Assembly (NCBI GenBank): GCA_016708585.1
Contig: JADJFK010000040.1
Location: 1 to 9,665 of the forward strand
DNA length: 9,665 nucleotides
Origin: Sulfuritalea sp.
GTDB taxonomy: Bacteria; Pseudomonadota; Gammaproteobacteria; Burkholderiales; Rhodocyclaceae
Direction: 5' to 3'
Shown here: positions 1-5,285 of the stretch, in pieces
How positions within the stretch are numbered: position 1 is the stretch's first letter
Layout: every line of letters starts with the position of its first letter
Translations under genes and position numbers: made by a program
The notes under the pieces: generated by a model
What the model was told of the DNA's origin: nothing
What the model saw: the letters and a program-made list of their open reading frames with translations, nothing else
The model's database searches: none

Positions 1-154
1 CAATCAGAGTATCAAACTGGCGTCGCTGCTCTGCAATGGCCTGATCTGACGCGCCAGCTTGGATTTGTGCTGCACGTTCACCGGCCTTGCCTTGTTGCTT
101 GGCCCCGGTAATGCCACCAATCGTGTCACCAAGGAAATCACCAACGAAGCTCAT
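1..154 (-). CDS. N-terminus of a probable internal / DNA-ejection protein (gp7 slot, partial)
   Basis: Fifty-one codons are visible and the gene continues past the left edge. The start ATG at 154 has a strong SD (AGGAAG) and overlaps the previous gene by 17 nt. The product begins MSFVGDFLGDTIGGITGAKQ, a Gly-rich amphipathic segment, followed by an Ala/Gln-rich helix (QAGASDQAIAEQRRQFDTL). Similar starts, Gly-rich then A/Q-rich ending Q-R-R-Q-F-D, are familiar from phage internal virion or DNA-transfer proteins. P22 encodes the ejection protein gp7 after gp14. Such proteins leave the head and help DNA cross the envelope. The family cannot be fixed from this fragment; it could also be a tail-assembly protein with the same N-terminus. 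Confidence 0.55.
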   Translation of the reverse strand, partial: MSFVGDFLGDTIGGITGAKQQGKAGERAAQIQAGASDQAIAEQRRQFDTLI

Positions 155-605
155 ATTCTTCCTTTGTCATGCCCAAAATATGAACACCACGAATTTCACC
201 GCCAACAGTCAAAGCATTGCGCTTGAATCCTTCTTTCTGGAATCCAATTCTCAAGCAATGGTTGACAACCGATTCAAGCCCTTCAATGATGCTGGCAGTC
301 ACGCGCATCACGCCTTGAGCAAATGCCCAATCAAGGAACAATTGCGAAAACACGCGTGACAACTTGGTCGCATGTTTCATCAGTAGTGCGTGGGCCTCAA
401 TCTCAAACACTGAGAACTTCACCGCGATATAAGCGCCCATGAACTGACCTGCTCGCCATGCTGACAAGTAGGTCACAAGAGGATGATGGATTGGTGCGAA
501 CTCTTGCCCATCACGGGCAACACGACGGATGAACGGATCAGCATAGATGAGCGACAAATGCTCATCCGTAATCCCTTCCGTCAATTCGCAATCACCGACG
601 CGCAT
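138..605 (-). CDS. GNAT-fold-like protein in the P22 gp14 position
   Basis: This 155-residue protein is counted from the ATG at 605, preceded by GGTGG. The reading frame stays open further, to a TTG at 716 inside the preceding gene, but that start would overlap by 26 nt and lacks a well-spaced SD. The C-terminal half looks like a GNAT acetyltransferase: a helix QLFLDWAFAQG (88-98), VTASIIEGLESVVNHCLRIG (102-121) and FQKEGFKRN (122-130), then a final strand VHILGMTKEEY (141-151). The acetyl-CoA loop normally reading Q/R-x-x-G-x-G/A is replaced by KHATKLSRVFSQ (78-89), with no glycine, so it is probably not an active acetyltransferase. P22 gp14 (DUF2824, GNAT-like as I recall) occupies this slot and affects head assembly or maturation. 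A role inside the head is inferred from position. The stop overlaps the next gene by 17 nt. Confidence 0.65.
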   Translation of the reverse strand: MRVGDCELTEGITDEHLSLIYADPFIRRVARDGQEFAPIHHPLVTYLSAWRAGQFMGAYIAVKFSVFEIEAHALLMKHATKLSRVFSQLFLDWAFAQGVMRVTASIIEGLESVVNHCLRIGFQKEGFKRNALTVGGEIRGVHILGMTKEEYELRW

Positions 606-688
606 CACACCACCAAACAGGTTGCATGAGCCGCCGGTAGCTCGAAACTCGGCGGCCCATTGTATCCGGCAAACAGGAAACACCGCAA
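605..688 (-). CDS. Possible 27-residue ORF bridging the needle-slot and gp14-slot genes
   Basis: A frame opening at TTG (686-688) runs to TGA at 605-607, and the TGA shares its A with the ATG of the next gene (TGATG). The product contains CFLFAGYNGPPSFELPAAHA, is hydrophobic and carries two cysteines. It fills most of the 85-base space between the needle-slot stop (691) and the GNAT-like ATG (605). The weak points are the TTG start, the lack of a nearby SD, the small size and no family I recognise. The alternative is an upstream-extended GNAT-like gene reading the same bases in another frame. Confidence 0.35.
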   Translation of the reverse strand: MRCFLFAGYNGPPSFELPAAHATCLVV

Positions 689-690
689 GA

Positions 691-1797
691 CTAAGCGCCA
701 ATGTCTCCACGAGCAATCAGGTAGTCAAGCAACGCCTTCACACGCTCCGCAAGCTGTGCGGTTGTGACGGTCGCTGTGTCGAATGTGGTCTTTGTCGCTG
801 TGCCAGTTGGGGCACCCCATCCCGTAGACTGAGCAACAGGCGTAGCGCCATGCAGTCCCAGCAACGAACTAGAGCCATCGTCTGTCACTTCAATGGTTGC
901 GGTGGGAGCAAGTCCAGAAAACAGCGAAATTGAGCCGCCGTTTGTTTCTCCCGCTCCCGATGTCAGATACAGATTGCCGCCCGTCGATCCGCCGCCCGCC
1001 GTGGCGTTCCCGGCATTGAGATAGACAGACCCGCCCGCACCACCAGAACCAGAAGCCTCGCCGCCGACTACGTTGAAATCACCGCCAGTCGATACACCAG
1101 TGCCAGCCGTGAAATAGAACTGCCCACCCTGCCCGCCATCGCCTGCGTAGACGTTGACAGAGCCGCCAAAACCAGAGCCAGAGTCGCCCGCAGAAATCTC
1201 CACATCGCCAGCAGATCCAGAGCCAAAGGCTGTGCCTCCATTGATTTGAACTGCGCCGCCTGTTGATCCGTCTCCGCCATCAATGACAACAGCGCCGCCA
1301 ACAGCAGACGCGCCGCCATTACCGCCAGCTAGAGCAAGCTGCCCACCGTTGTAGATGGCTCCGATTGCGTTCTGAGCCTTGACCGTCATCACACCGCCGT
1401 CACTTGTCGCACTAGGCGCAAGCGGTTGCACAGTCATATTCAGCGCAGACCCCGTGATGTTCGGTGTCAACGCTACAGTAAATGACCCTCCGGCTCCGCC
1501 ATCTACCGCTGAAATGTTTGAGCCAGCGGCAAAAACGCGTTCATTGACCAGATCACCGGATGCTGATATAGCAAGATATGAAGGTGCCCTTAGTGATGCT
1601 GTTTCAGATAGGGCCTGAGTTGCATCAGCTTGTGCTGCATCGGCGGAATCTTGCGCGTCATTGATCGCATTGATGACGTCAATAGACAGACCATTTTGCA
1701 ACGCCTCATAGGCCCTCACTGCGCGAGGATTAGGCCCAAAGATGCGGGCGATTTCCTCTCGTGTCAGCCTCGGTATCAGAGAGTTTTCGAGAGCCAT
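691..1797 (-). CDS. Tail-needle-slot protein with Gly-rich repeat body and gp26-like tip
   Basis: This 368-residue protein lies directly after the gp10-like gene, where P22 encodes the tail needle gp26. Residues 1-70 are helical, with SLIPRLTREEIARIF (6-20) and an Ala/Asp/Gln-rich helix with coiled-coil character (45-67). A beta-type segment follows (71-145). Residues 151-295 are ten Gly-rich units. The last 45 residues, from STGWGAPTGTATKTTFDTAT (324-343) to a helix ending ALLDYLIARGDIGA, resemble the C-terminal tip of P22 gp26 (QTGWTAATGTANKGVFDA, ending ALEDALRAHGLID). The likely role is a trimeric needle or fibre plugging the gp10 exit and contacting the host. The central coiled coil of gp26 would here be replaced by a glycine-rich body. 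The gene starts with TAATG overlapping gp10, with GGGGGTG upstream. It could instead be a short tail fibre; the P22 comparison is from memory. Confidence 0.7.
   Translation of the reverse strand: MALENSLIPRLTREEIARIFGPNPRAVRAYEALQNGLSIDVINAINDAQDSADAAQADATQALSETASLRAPSYLAISASGDLVNERVFAAGSNISAVDGGAGGSFTVALTPNITGSALNMTVQPLAPSATSDGGVMTVKAQNAIGAIYNGGQLALAGGNGGASAVGGAVVIDGGDGSTGGAVQINGGTAFGSGSAGDVEISAGDSGSGFGGSVNVYAGDGGQGGQFYFTAGTGVSTGGDFNVVGGEASGSGGAGGSVYLNAGNATAGGGSTGGNLYLTSGAGETNGGSISLFSGLAPTATIEVTDDGSSSLLGLHGATPVAQSTGWGAPTGTATKTTFDTATVTTAQLAERVKALLDYLIARGDIGA
913..1347 (-). repeat. Ten tandem Gly-rich protein repeats inside the needle-slot gene
   Basis: Residues 151-295 divide into ten units of 9-18 residues. 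Each starts GG (once a single G), then three to five alternating residues with hydrophobics on one face, then [A/G/S]-G and a Gly/Ser/Thr/Asp loop. The strand cores in order are QLALAGG, AVVIDGG, AVQINGG, DVEISAG, SVNVYAG, QFYFTAG, DFNVVGG, SVYLNAG, NLYLTSG and SISLFSG. The regular strand-plus-loop period suggests a beta-solenoid or a trimeric Gly-rich sheet. Unit length varies only in the loop. The DNA is diverged between units, so this is an old protein-level repeat rather than a recent tandem duplication. Confidence 0.8.
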
Positions 1798-3197
1798 TAC
1801 ACCCCCAACGGTTCAATGCGAGCCTCTAAGCGAGCAAAAGCAACCGGCCCAGTATCTGCGCCCCTGAACTTCTGAATGCGGTATTGACGCATCATGCCTT
1901 GATGAGCCCACCAAACACGGTTTTCATACTGGCCCATCTTGCCAGCCGCTGCGGATTGCTCTTGGCTCCACGTCAAACCGTCATTGGAGTACGAAGTCCA
2001 GACGACAGGATCAGCGCCTGACATGGTTCGGCCTGGGAGCGAGATCAACTCAAGCTCATGAAAGATGGCGCCCATCGACTCGTTATAGATGCACTGAGTC
2101 GAGAACTCCCACCCTACAGGCTGGCTCCAATGATCGTCAGTTGCGCGGGTCAAGTATCCGATCTTGTCCGATGTTGGGTCTCCCACGATCCATTTGTCAT
2201 AGGCCCAAACAGCATGAATTGCCAGATATTGACCTTCACCGTCCGTTGATGATGACTTGATCGACCATGCAGGAGTTTCCAGCGCAGCCGATGCGTTGAC
2301 GTCATACTGTAGGCACTTGTCCGGCAGATGGATCAACAAAAGTTCGTGTTTCTTGTGGACACGAGATTCAACGACCGCATCAGCCAGTTGCGACTCTGTG
2401 TACCCCTCAAGGATCGTATCAATCTCACGGGTGCTGATTGGCACAGTTGAGCCACCGTTGATGAGGTAAACGCCGGGGGCCTCATTGCGGCCAGAACCAA
2501 GGAATGCAAGCGTCCCAGCAAGCGGGCAGAACGTGTGCGTGCCGATTGCGCCGCGCATCACCTGAGCGCCATCAACGCGCTGGAATGGGAATCCTGATCC
2601 GCCGATGTTCTGGAACACTTCGGTTGTGTAACGGTTCAGCGCATAGACCTCACGCGTCAGCTTTGCCATGCCCTTCACAGGATCTGGGTCAGCTTCAGAT
2701 GATCCGTACTTGACTGGATCAACGCTTGTTGGGTCATTCAACTCCGTGACAACGAGGAATTCCCCATCCGTGGTCATGAAGTACCCGTCAACGAACAACA
2801 CATCCAGCACAGTGCCAAGATCGGGGTCCGTCACCTGCGTAAGGGTCGAGCCATTCCAATAGAACAGATTTCCGCCTGACGCGATAGCAAGCCGATCAAA
2901 GCTGTAATCCATCGAAACGGGGCCAGTTCCGCCGACATCACCCAACACAGTGACCAGCCCAGAACCAGACACAGAAACCAGCTTTGTGCCTGACACTCGG
3001 TAGCAAACGCCATTCCAGACAATCGCGCCACGGTCAGAGCCTTGGCCTGTTGCCATCTGCACAATTCCCTCATCAGAGCACAGATACCCCTGCGAAATGC
3101 CTTGCTGCTTTGGCACCGCAGTTAGGTTGATCGGATAGGCCGTGCGGAAGTCCGCAGACATATCAGAAAAAACGCCCTGAATGATTGGAATTTGCAT
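1797..3197 (-). CDS. Packaged-DNA stabilisation / head-closure protein, P22 gp10-like
   Basis: This 466-residue protein corresponds to P22 gp10 (472 residues), which docks on gp4 as a hexamer, closes the filled head and carries the needle and tailspikes. Similarity includes the N-terminal GVFSDMSADFRTAYPINLTA (8-27; P22 GMGKDFKNADYIDYLPVNML), CYRVSGTKL (65-73; P22 VYRVCGGKL), GDVGGTGPVSM (86-96; P22 GDVAGSGRVSM), and HELLLIHLPDKCLQYD (284-299; P22 HELLIIHLPRHVLVYD). Near the C-terminus are SYSNDGLTWSQEQ (402-414) and ENRVWWAHQG (425-434), matching P22 TDGINYGREQ and KRVLWKRVG. Repeated beta/turn pairs fit a propeller-like fold. It begins 3 nt after the stop of the 43-residue ORF and has no clear SD. 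Its TAA stop overlaps the next ATG by one base (TAATG). Confidence 0.94.
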   Translation of the reverse strand: MQIPIIQGVFSDMSADFRTAYPINLTAVPKQQGISQGYLCSDEGIVQMATGQGSDRGAIVWNGVCYRVSGTKLVSVSGSGLVTVLGDVGGTGPVSMDYSFDRLAIASGGNLFYWNGSTLTQVTDPDLGTVLDVLFVDGYFMTTDGEFLVVTELNDPTSVDPVKYGSSEADPDPVKGMAKLTREVYALNRYTTEVFQNIGGSGFPFQRVDGAQVMRGAIGTHTFCPLAGTLAFLGSGRNEAPGVYLINGGSTVPISTREIDTILEGYTESQLADAVVESRVHKKHELLLIHLPDKCLQYDVNASAALETPAWSIKSSSTDGEGQYLAIHAVWAYDKWIVGDPTSDKIGYLTRATDDHWSQPVGWEFSTQCIYNESMGAIFHELELISLPGRTMSGADPVVWTSYSNDGLTWSQEQSAAAGKMGQYENRVWWAHQGMMRQYRIQKFRGADTGPVAFARLEARIEPLGV

Positions 3198-3200
3198 GAC

Positions 3201-3332
3201 TTAGACGTTCTGCACTTCGTAAACAAACGAGACAGTCAGATCATCGGCGGTCGCGTCAAACTTCTTTTCAACGCGGGCAATGCGCGTGACAGCTTCGGCG
3301 CGGTTTTCTGTGCTGACGGTTGTTTGCATCAT
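3201..3332 (-). CDS. 43-residue small ORF directly before the gp10-like gene
   Basis: The frame starts ATGATG at 3332 and ends TAA at 3201-3203. AGGA about 6 nt upstream of the ATG overlaps the previous gene's TAA stop, a convincing translation site. The product begins MMQTTVSTENRAEAVTRIAR and ends DDLTVSFVYEVQNV, an amphipathic helix followed by a short beta-like segment. I do not recognise the family. Its stop is 3 nt before the gp10-like ATG, which lacks an obvious SD of its own, so translation of this ORF may deliver ribosomes to gp10. It fills almost the whole gap between two firm genes. Confidence 0.65.
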   Translation of the reverse strand: MMQTTVSTENRAEAVTRIARVEKKFDATADDLTVSFVYEVQNV

Positions 3333-3341
3333 GATCGGTCC

Positions 3342-3794
3342 TTAGCCAATGCGATACCAGCTAGACAGCGTGGCATCATATTTCAGTCGGAAGTAGGCAT
3401 TAGCTGCCATCGTAGTTGGTGCGCCATTGGCGGCAGTTGCGCCATTGAGCGAGACAGTCAATGTCGTGATGGCCTGAGTCGTGGAGACAATAACCTCTTG
3501 CCCATCTGCCAGCGTAGCCAGTGCAGGCAAAACAACCGTCCCGGCAGCATAGCCAGCAACGGGCGTCAGCAACAGCCAAACGTTATTGCCATCAACCGAT
3601 GGGGCAATGGTCACAGAAAAGCCGGTTGCAGCCGGGGCGCTGTATTGCGTCTCGATTTCGCCATCCGTAGCAATCTGATTTGCCAATGCAGTCATGACCA
3701 CATCAAACGGGGCGAGCCGGTAATCTTGGGCCGATGAACTCCAGATCATGAACAGATCCGAAGTGCTAATGCTTGTGACGCGAGATAGGCTCAT
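3342..3794 (-). CDS. Beta-rich structural protein between gp4- and gp10-like genes
   Basis: This 150-residue protein starts inside the gp4-like gene (ATGA overlap) with AGGA upstream. Residues 1-40 (VTSISTSDLFMIW, YRLAPFDVVMTAL) resemble a short phage virion-association segment with the pattern T-x-x-D-L-x-x-x-W/Y followed by an 'x-R-x-A/S' step. Residues about 50-150 are a compact beta-rich domain: GFSVTIAPSVDGNNVWLLL (58-76), AGTVVLPALATLADGQEV (84-101), TTLTVSLNG (110-118), ending FRLKYDATLSSWYRIG. This end pattern is common in uncharacterised phage proteins near neck genes. No enzyme motif, signal peptide or membrane helix is seen. P22 has no equivalent here. It is probably a virion neck or capsid accessory protein, but that is inferred from context. 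Confidence 0.7.
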   Translation of the reverse strand: MSLSRVTSISTSDLFMIWSSSAQDYRLAPFDVVMTALANQIATDGEIETQYSAPAATGFSVTIAPSVDGNNVWLLLTPVAGYAAGTVVLPALATLADGQEVIVSTTQAITTLTVSLNGATAANGAPTTMAANAYFRLKYDATLSSWYRIG

Positions 3795-4273
3795 GGTCTG
3801 ATCCTGAACGGTAGTTGTGCTTCTGGCTCCTGAACCTCAACAGGCTCAGACATGAATTGTTCGTGCCGCGTTGGCTTGTTGCCAGCGCCACGCGGCATAG
3901 TGTGCGGCAATTGCATCTCAGGCATTGACACGCCGTACTTTGTCAGGATGGACTGATACGCTTGATGCGCGATGACTTTCAGATCCTGACTCGGAACCTT
4001 GCCAATACTTGACCCAAGACGCAAACCTAGATTGCTGTAGACAGCTTCTGCGCACTGATTTGGAATGCCGCTGTCTTGGTCAAGGTCGCTCTCAGACGGG
4101 CTAGATGGCATCAGGTAGCCAATGCGAAGGCCACGAGCCTCCCATGTAGCCATCATGGCGTCTAACTGCCTCAGTGCTGCCTGTTGCTGATCTGGCGATA
4201 GGTTGAAGACATAGCCGGACAAGCCAATTGTTCCGAACGCATCATCAACCAATTGGCGTTTTGTCCATCCCAT
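3791..4273 (-). CDS. Head-completion / tail accessory factor, P22 gp4-like
   Basis: This 160-residue protein matches P22 gp4 (166 residues), which binds under the portal after packaging and is the platform for gp10. P22 gp4 is also reported to have muralytic activity. Visible family features are the N-terminal TKRQLVDDAFGTIGL (4-18), the signature LDAMMATWEARGLRIGY (37-53; P22 has LEAMMAEWYQDGIITGY), the helix around QCAEAVYSNLGLRLG (73-87; P22 AVSAVFHNLACRIA), and MPRGAGNK (126-133; P22 MPTGSGNS). A Pro/Glu-rich tail ends the protein. A good SD (AAGGAAA) lies about 5-8 nt before the ATG. The last four bases overlap the next gene (ATGA). Confidence 0.92.
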   Translation of the reverse strand: MGWTKRQLVDDAFGTIGLSGYVFNLSPDQQQAALRQLDAMMATWEARGLRIGYLMPSSPSESDLDQDSGIPNQCAEAVYSNLGLRLGSSIGKVPSQDLKVIAHQAYQSILTKYGVSMPEMQLPHTMPRGAGNKPTRHEQFMSEPVEVQEPEAQLPFRIRP

Positions 4274-4274
4274 G

Positions 4275-4592
4275 TCAGTTTCCTTGACTTGCTTCAGCGA
4301 TCAGGCGCGACAGCTTTGCATCAGACGTGCGACCATCGAATTTGATGCCAATCTCTTTGGCGCGTGATTCCAGCGATTCGCGTGACTCTTGCTCGACCAC
4401 ATCGGGAGCAACGTCAACAACCACTGGCTTTGGATTGTCGTGCGACTCGATAGCTTCTGGCAATGAGGAAAACCAGCCATCAGCCACAGCATCAGCATGA
4501 GCCACATCATCAGCGACTTGCAAAACCTTGAACGTGCCACCTTGTCGCGGCAGATCGCCAGGGCACTTGAACACGATGCGCGGGAATTCCAT
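4275..4592 (-). CDS. Small phage protein with HeH/LEM-like C-terminal motif
   Basis: This 105-residue protein has two parts. The N-terminal segment (3-48) contains PRIVFKCPGD, then FKVLQVADDVAHADAVADGW and FSSLPEAI, resembling the short phage module with a W-F-x-S/T-x-x-E-A ending. An acidic Pro/Val linker (about 50-70) follows. The C-terminal part, LESRAKEIGIKFDGRTSDAK to LIAEA (about 74-100), fits a helix-extended-loop-helix (HeH, SAP/LEM-like) motif, often found at the ends of small phage head proteins and sometimes nucleic-acid binding. I know of no assigned function. Its TGA stop lies one base before the gp4-like ATG, so the two are probably co-translated. It could be a minor head component or a packaging accessory. 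Confidence 0.7.
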   Translation of the reverse strand: MEFPRIVFKCPGDLPRQGGTFKVLQVADDVAHADAVADGWFSSLPEAIESHDNPKPVVVDVAPDVVEQESRESLESRAKEIGIKFDGRTSDAKLSRLIAEASQGN

Positions 4593-4596
4593 TGAT

Positions 4597-4602
4597 CTCT
4601 CC
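4597..4602 (-). promoter_or_regulatory. Ribosome binding site fixing the start of the 105-residue gene
   Basis: GGAGAG lies just upstream of ATG at 4592, with 6 nt after GGAG. An in-frame TTG at 4604 overlaps the SD itself (TTGGAG) and so cannot be the start. The protein therefore begins MEFPRIVFK. Confidence 0.75.
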
Positions 4603-4606
4603 AAAT

Positions 4607-4628
4607 GGGGCCGAGCGAACCCGGCCCC
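4607..4628 (-). terminator. GC-rich hairpin between the 200- and 105-residue genes
   Basis: On the minus strand a 7-bp perfect stem (GGGGCCG pairing with CGGCCCC) encloses an 8-base loop (GGTTCGCT). It starts 6 nt after the stop of the 200-residue gene and ends just before ATTT and the SD of the next gene. The short T-run makes it terminator-like, but the operon must continue, so it is probably leaky or an RNA-processing or stability element. Confidence 0.45.
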
Positions 4629-4634
4629 TATTCA

Positions 4635-5237
4635 TCAGCTAATGCGGTATGTGACGAATGTATCGGTTGCAGTCTTGCGAGTGCGGAAGCGGCCAGATGT
4701 CACGGTTGCGACAGCGGCAGTACCGACCAGCGTGTGACCAGATGCAGCAGCAGTCACAGTGAACGCGTTAGCGCCAGTTGCGATCACAGTCCAGTCAACA
4801 GAGTCACCAACAGCCCAGTTGGCAGCAGCTTCCATCACAGCGCCAGTTGGCACAGTGCCAGCCACAGCGGCAGCGGTGGTCGATGTCACGATGCCGCCCA
4901 AGATGGCAGCAGCAGACACAGCACCAGTCACGTTCACTGCGACAGGGTCAGGCTGATAGCGCTGGTTGTACAACTGCGATTTGACGACAGGAGCGACGCC
5001 AATCTCGTAGTACACAGGAGCCGCGCCAGCTTCGATGATGATGGTCGCGCCGGATGCGTAAGCACCAAACACGGTTTGCTCATCTTCCACTTCACCCAAG
5101 ACCGAAACAGACTCAGGATAGTTGGGATAGCCGACTTGGCGCGAAACCTTGGCTTTGCCGACGGTGTAGACGGCGATGCTTTCGGTTGCGGGAATGGTCA
5201 CCTCTACGGTGCCGTTTGGATAGACGATGTTCGTCAT
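4635..5237 (-). CDS. Beta-rich accessory structural protein after coat, possible decoration protein
   Basis: This 200-residue protein has no P22 counterpart between coat and gp4. It appears to have two parts. Residues 1-98 are a Val/Thr/Tyr-rich beta segment (VEVTIPATESIAVYTVGKAK). Residues about 99-200 are an Ala/Thr/Val/Gly-rich module with AAAILGGIVTST (109-120), TGAVMEAAANWAVGDSVDW (131-149), GHTLVGTAAVATVTSGRFR (167-185) and an ending in TFVTYRIS. From memory, the C-terminal pattern (LGGI..., PTGA..., GRFRTRKT..., FVTYR) recurs in uncharacterised structural proteins of many environmental phages. There is no signal peptide or membrane segment. The position after coat suggests a capsid decoration protein or a small head fibre, but that is inference. 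GC-rich hairpins flank the gene on both sides, as in a self-contained cassette. Confidence 0.7.
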   Translation of the reverse strand: MTNIVYPNGTVEVTIPATESIAVYTVGKAKVSRQVGYPNYPESVSVLGEVEDEQTVFGAYASGATIIIEAGAAPVYYEIGVAPVVKSQLYNQRYQPDPVAVNVTGAVSAAAILGGIVTSTTAAAVAGTVPTGAVMEAAANWAVGDSVDWTVIATGANAFTVTAAASGHTLVGTAAVATVTSGRFRTRKTATDTFVTYRIS

Positions 5238-5245
5238 GATCAATT

Positions 5246-5249
5246 CTCC
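5246..5249 (-). promoter_or_regulatory. Ribosome binding site fixing the start of the 200-residue gene
   Basis: The minus strand has GGAG eight bases before ATG at 5237. An in-frame TTG six bases further upstream (5243) lies only 2 nt from this GGAG, too close to be used. The ATG is therefore the preferred start, giving an N-terminus of MTNIVYPNGT. Confidence 0.7.
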
Positions 5250-5266
5250 AAAATCGTTGCGAAACA

Positions 5267-5280
5267 GGGGCCGAAGCCCC
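5267..5280 (-). terminator. Hairpin with UUCG loop just after the coat gene
   Basis: On the transcribed (minus) strand the bases read GGGGC-TTCG-GCCCC, a perfect 5-bp GC stem closed by a C-G pair around UUCG, an unusually stable RNA tetraloop. It begins 5 nt after the coat stop. It is followed by TGTTTCGC, a poor U-tract, so it would be at best a partial terminator. It may instead reduce read-through into downstream genes or protect the 3' end of abundant coat mRNA. The structure is seen directly; the role is inferred. Confidence 0.5.
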
Positions 5281-5285
5281 CGTTA

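Noticed and set aside
606..716. Upstream extension of the GNAT-like gene to TTG at 716
   Set aside because: It would overlap the preceding gene by 26 nt with no well-placed SD, and the added residues (VFPVCRIQWAAEF and so on) do not look like part of the fold. The ATG at 605 with TGATG coupling is preferred, though not proven.
4755..4960. Repetitive CAG/CCA-rich DNA as a possible repeat array
   Set aside because: It is explained by the Ala/Thr/Val-rich C-terminal module of the 200-residue protein. No fixed repeat unit or spacer pattern is present, so it is not a CRISPR array or tandem repeat.
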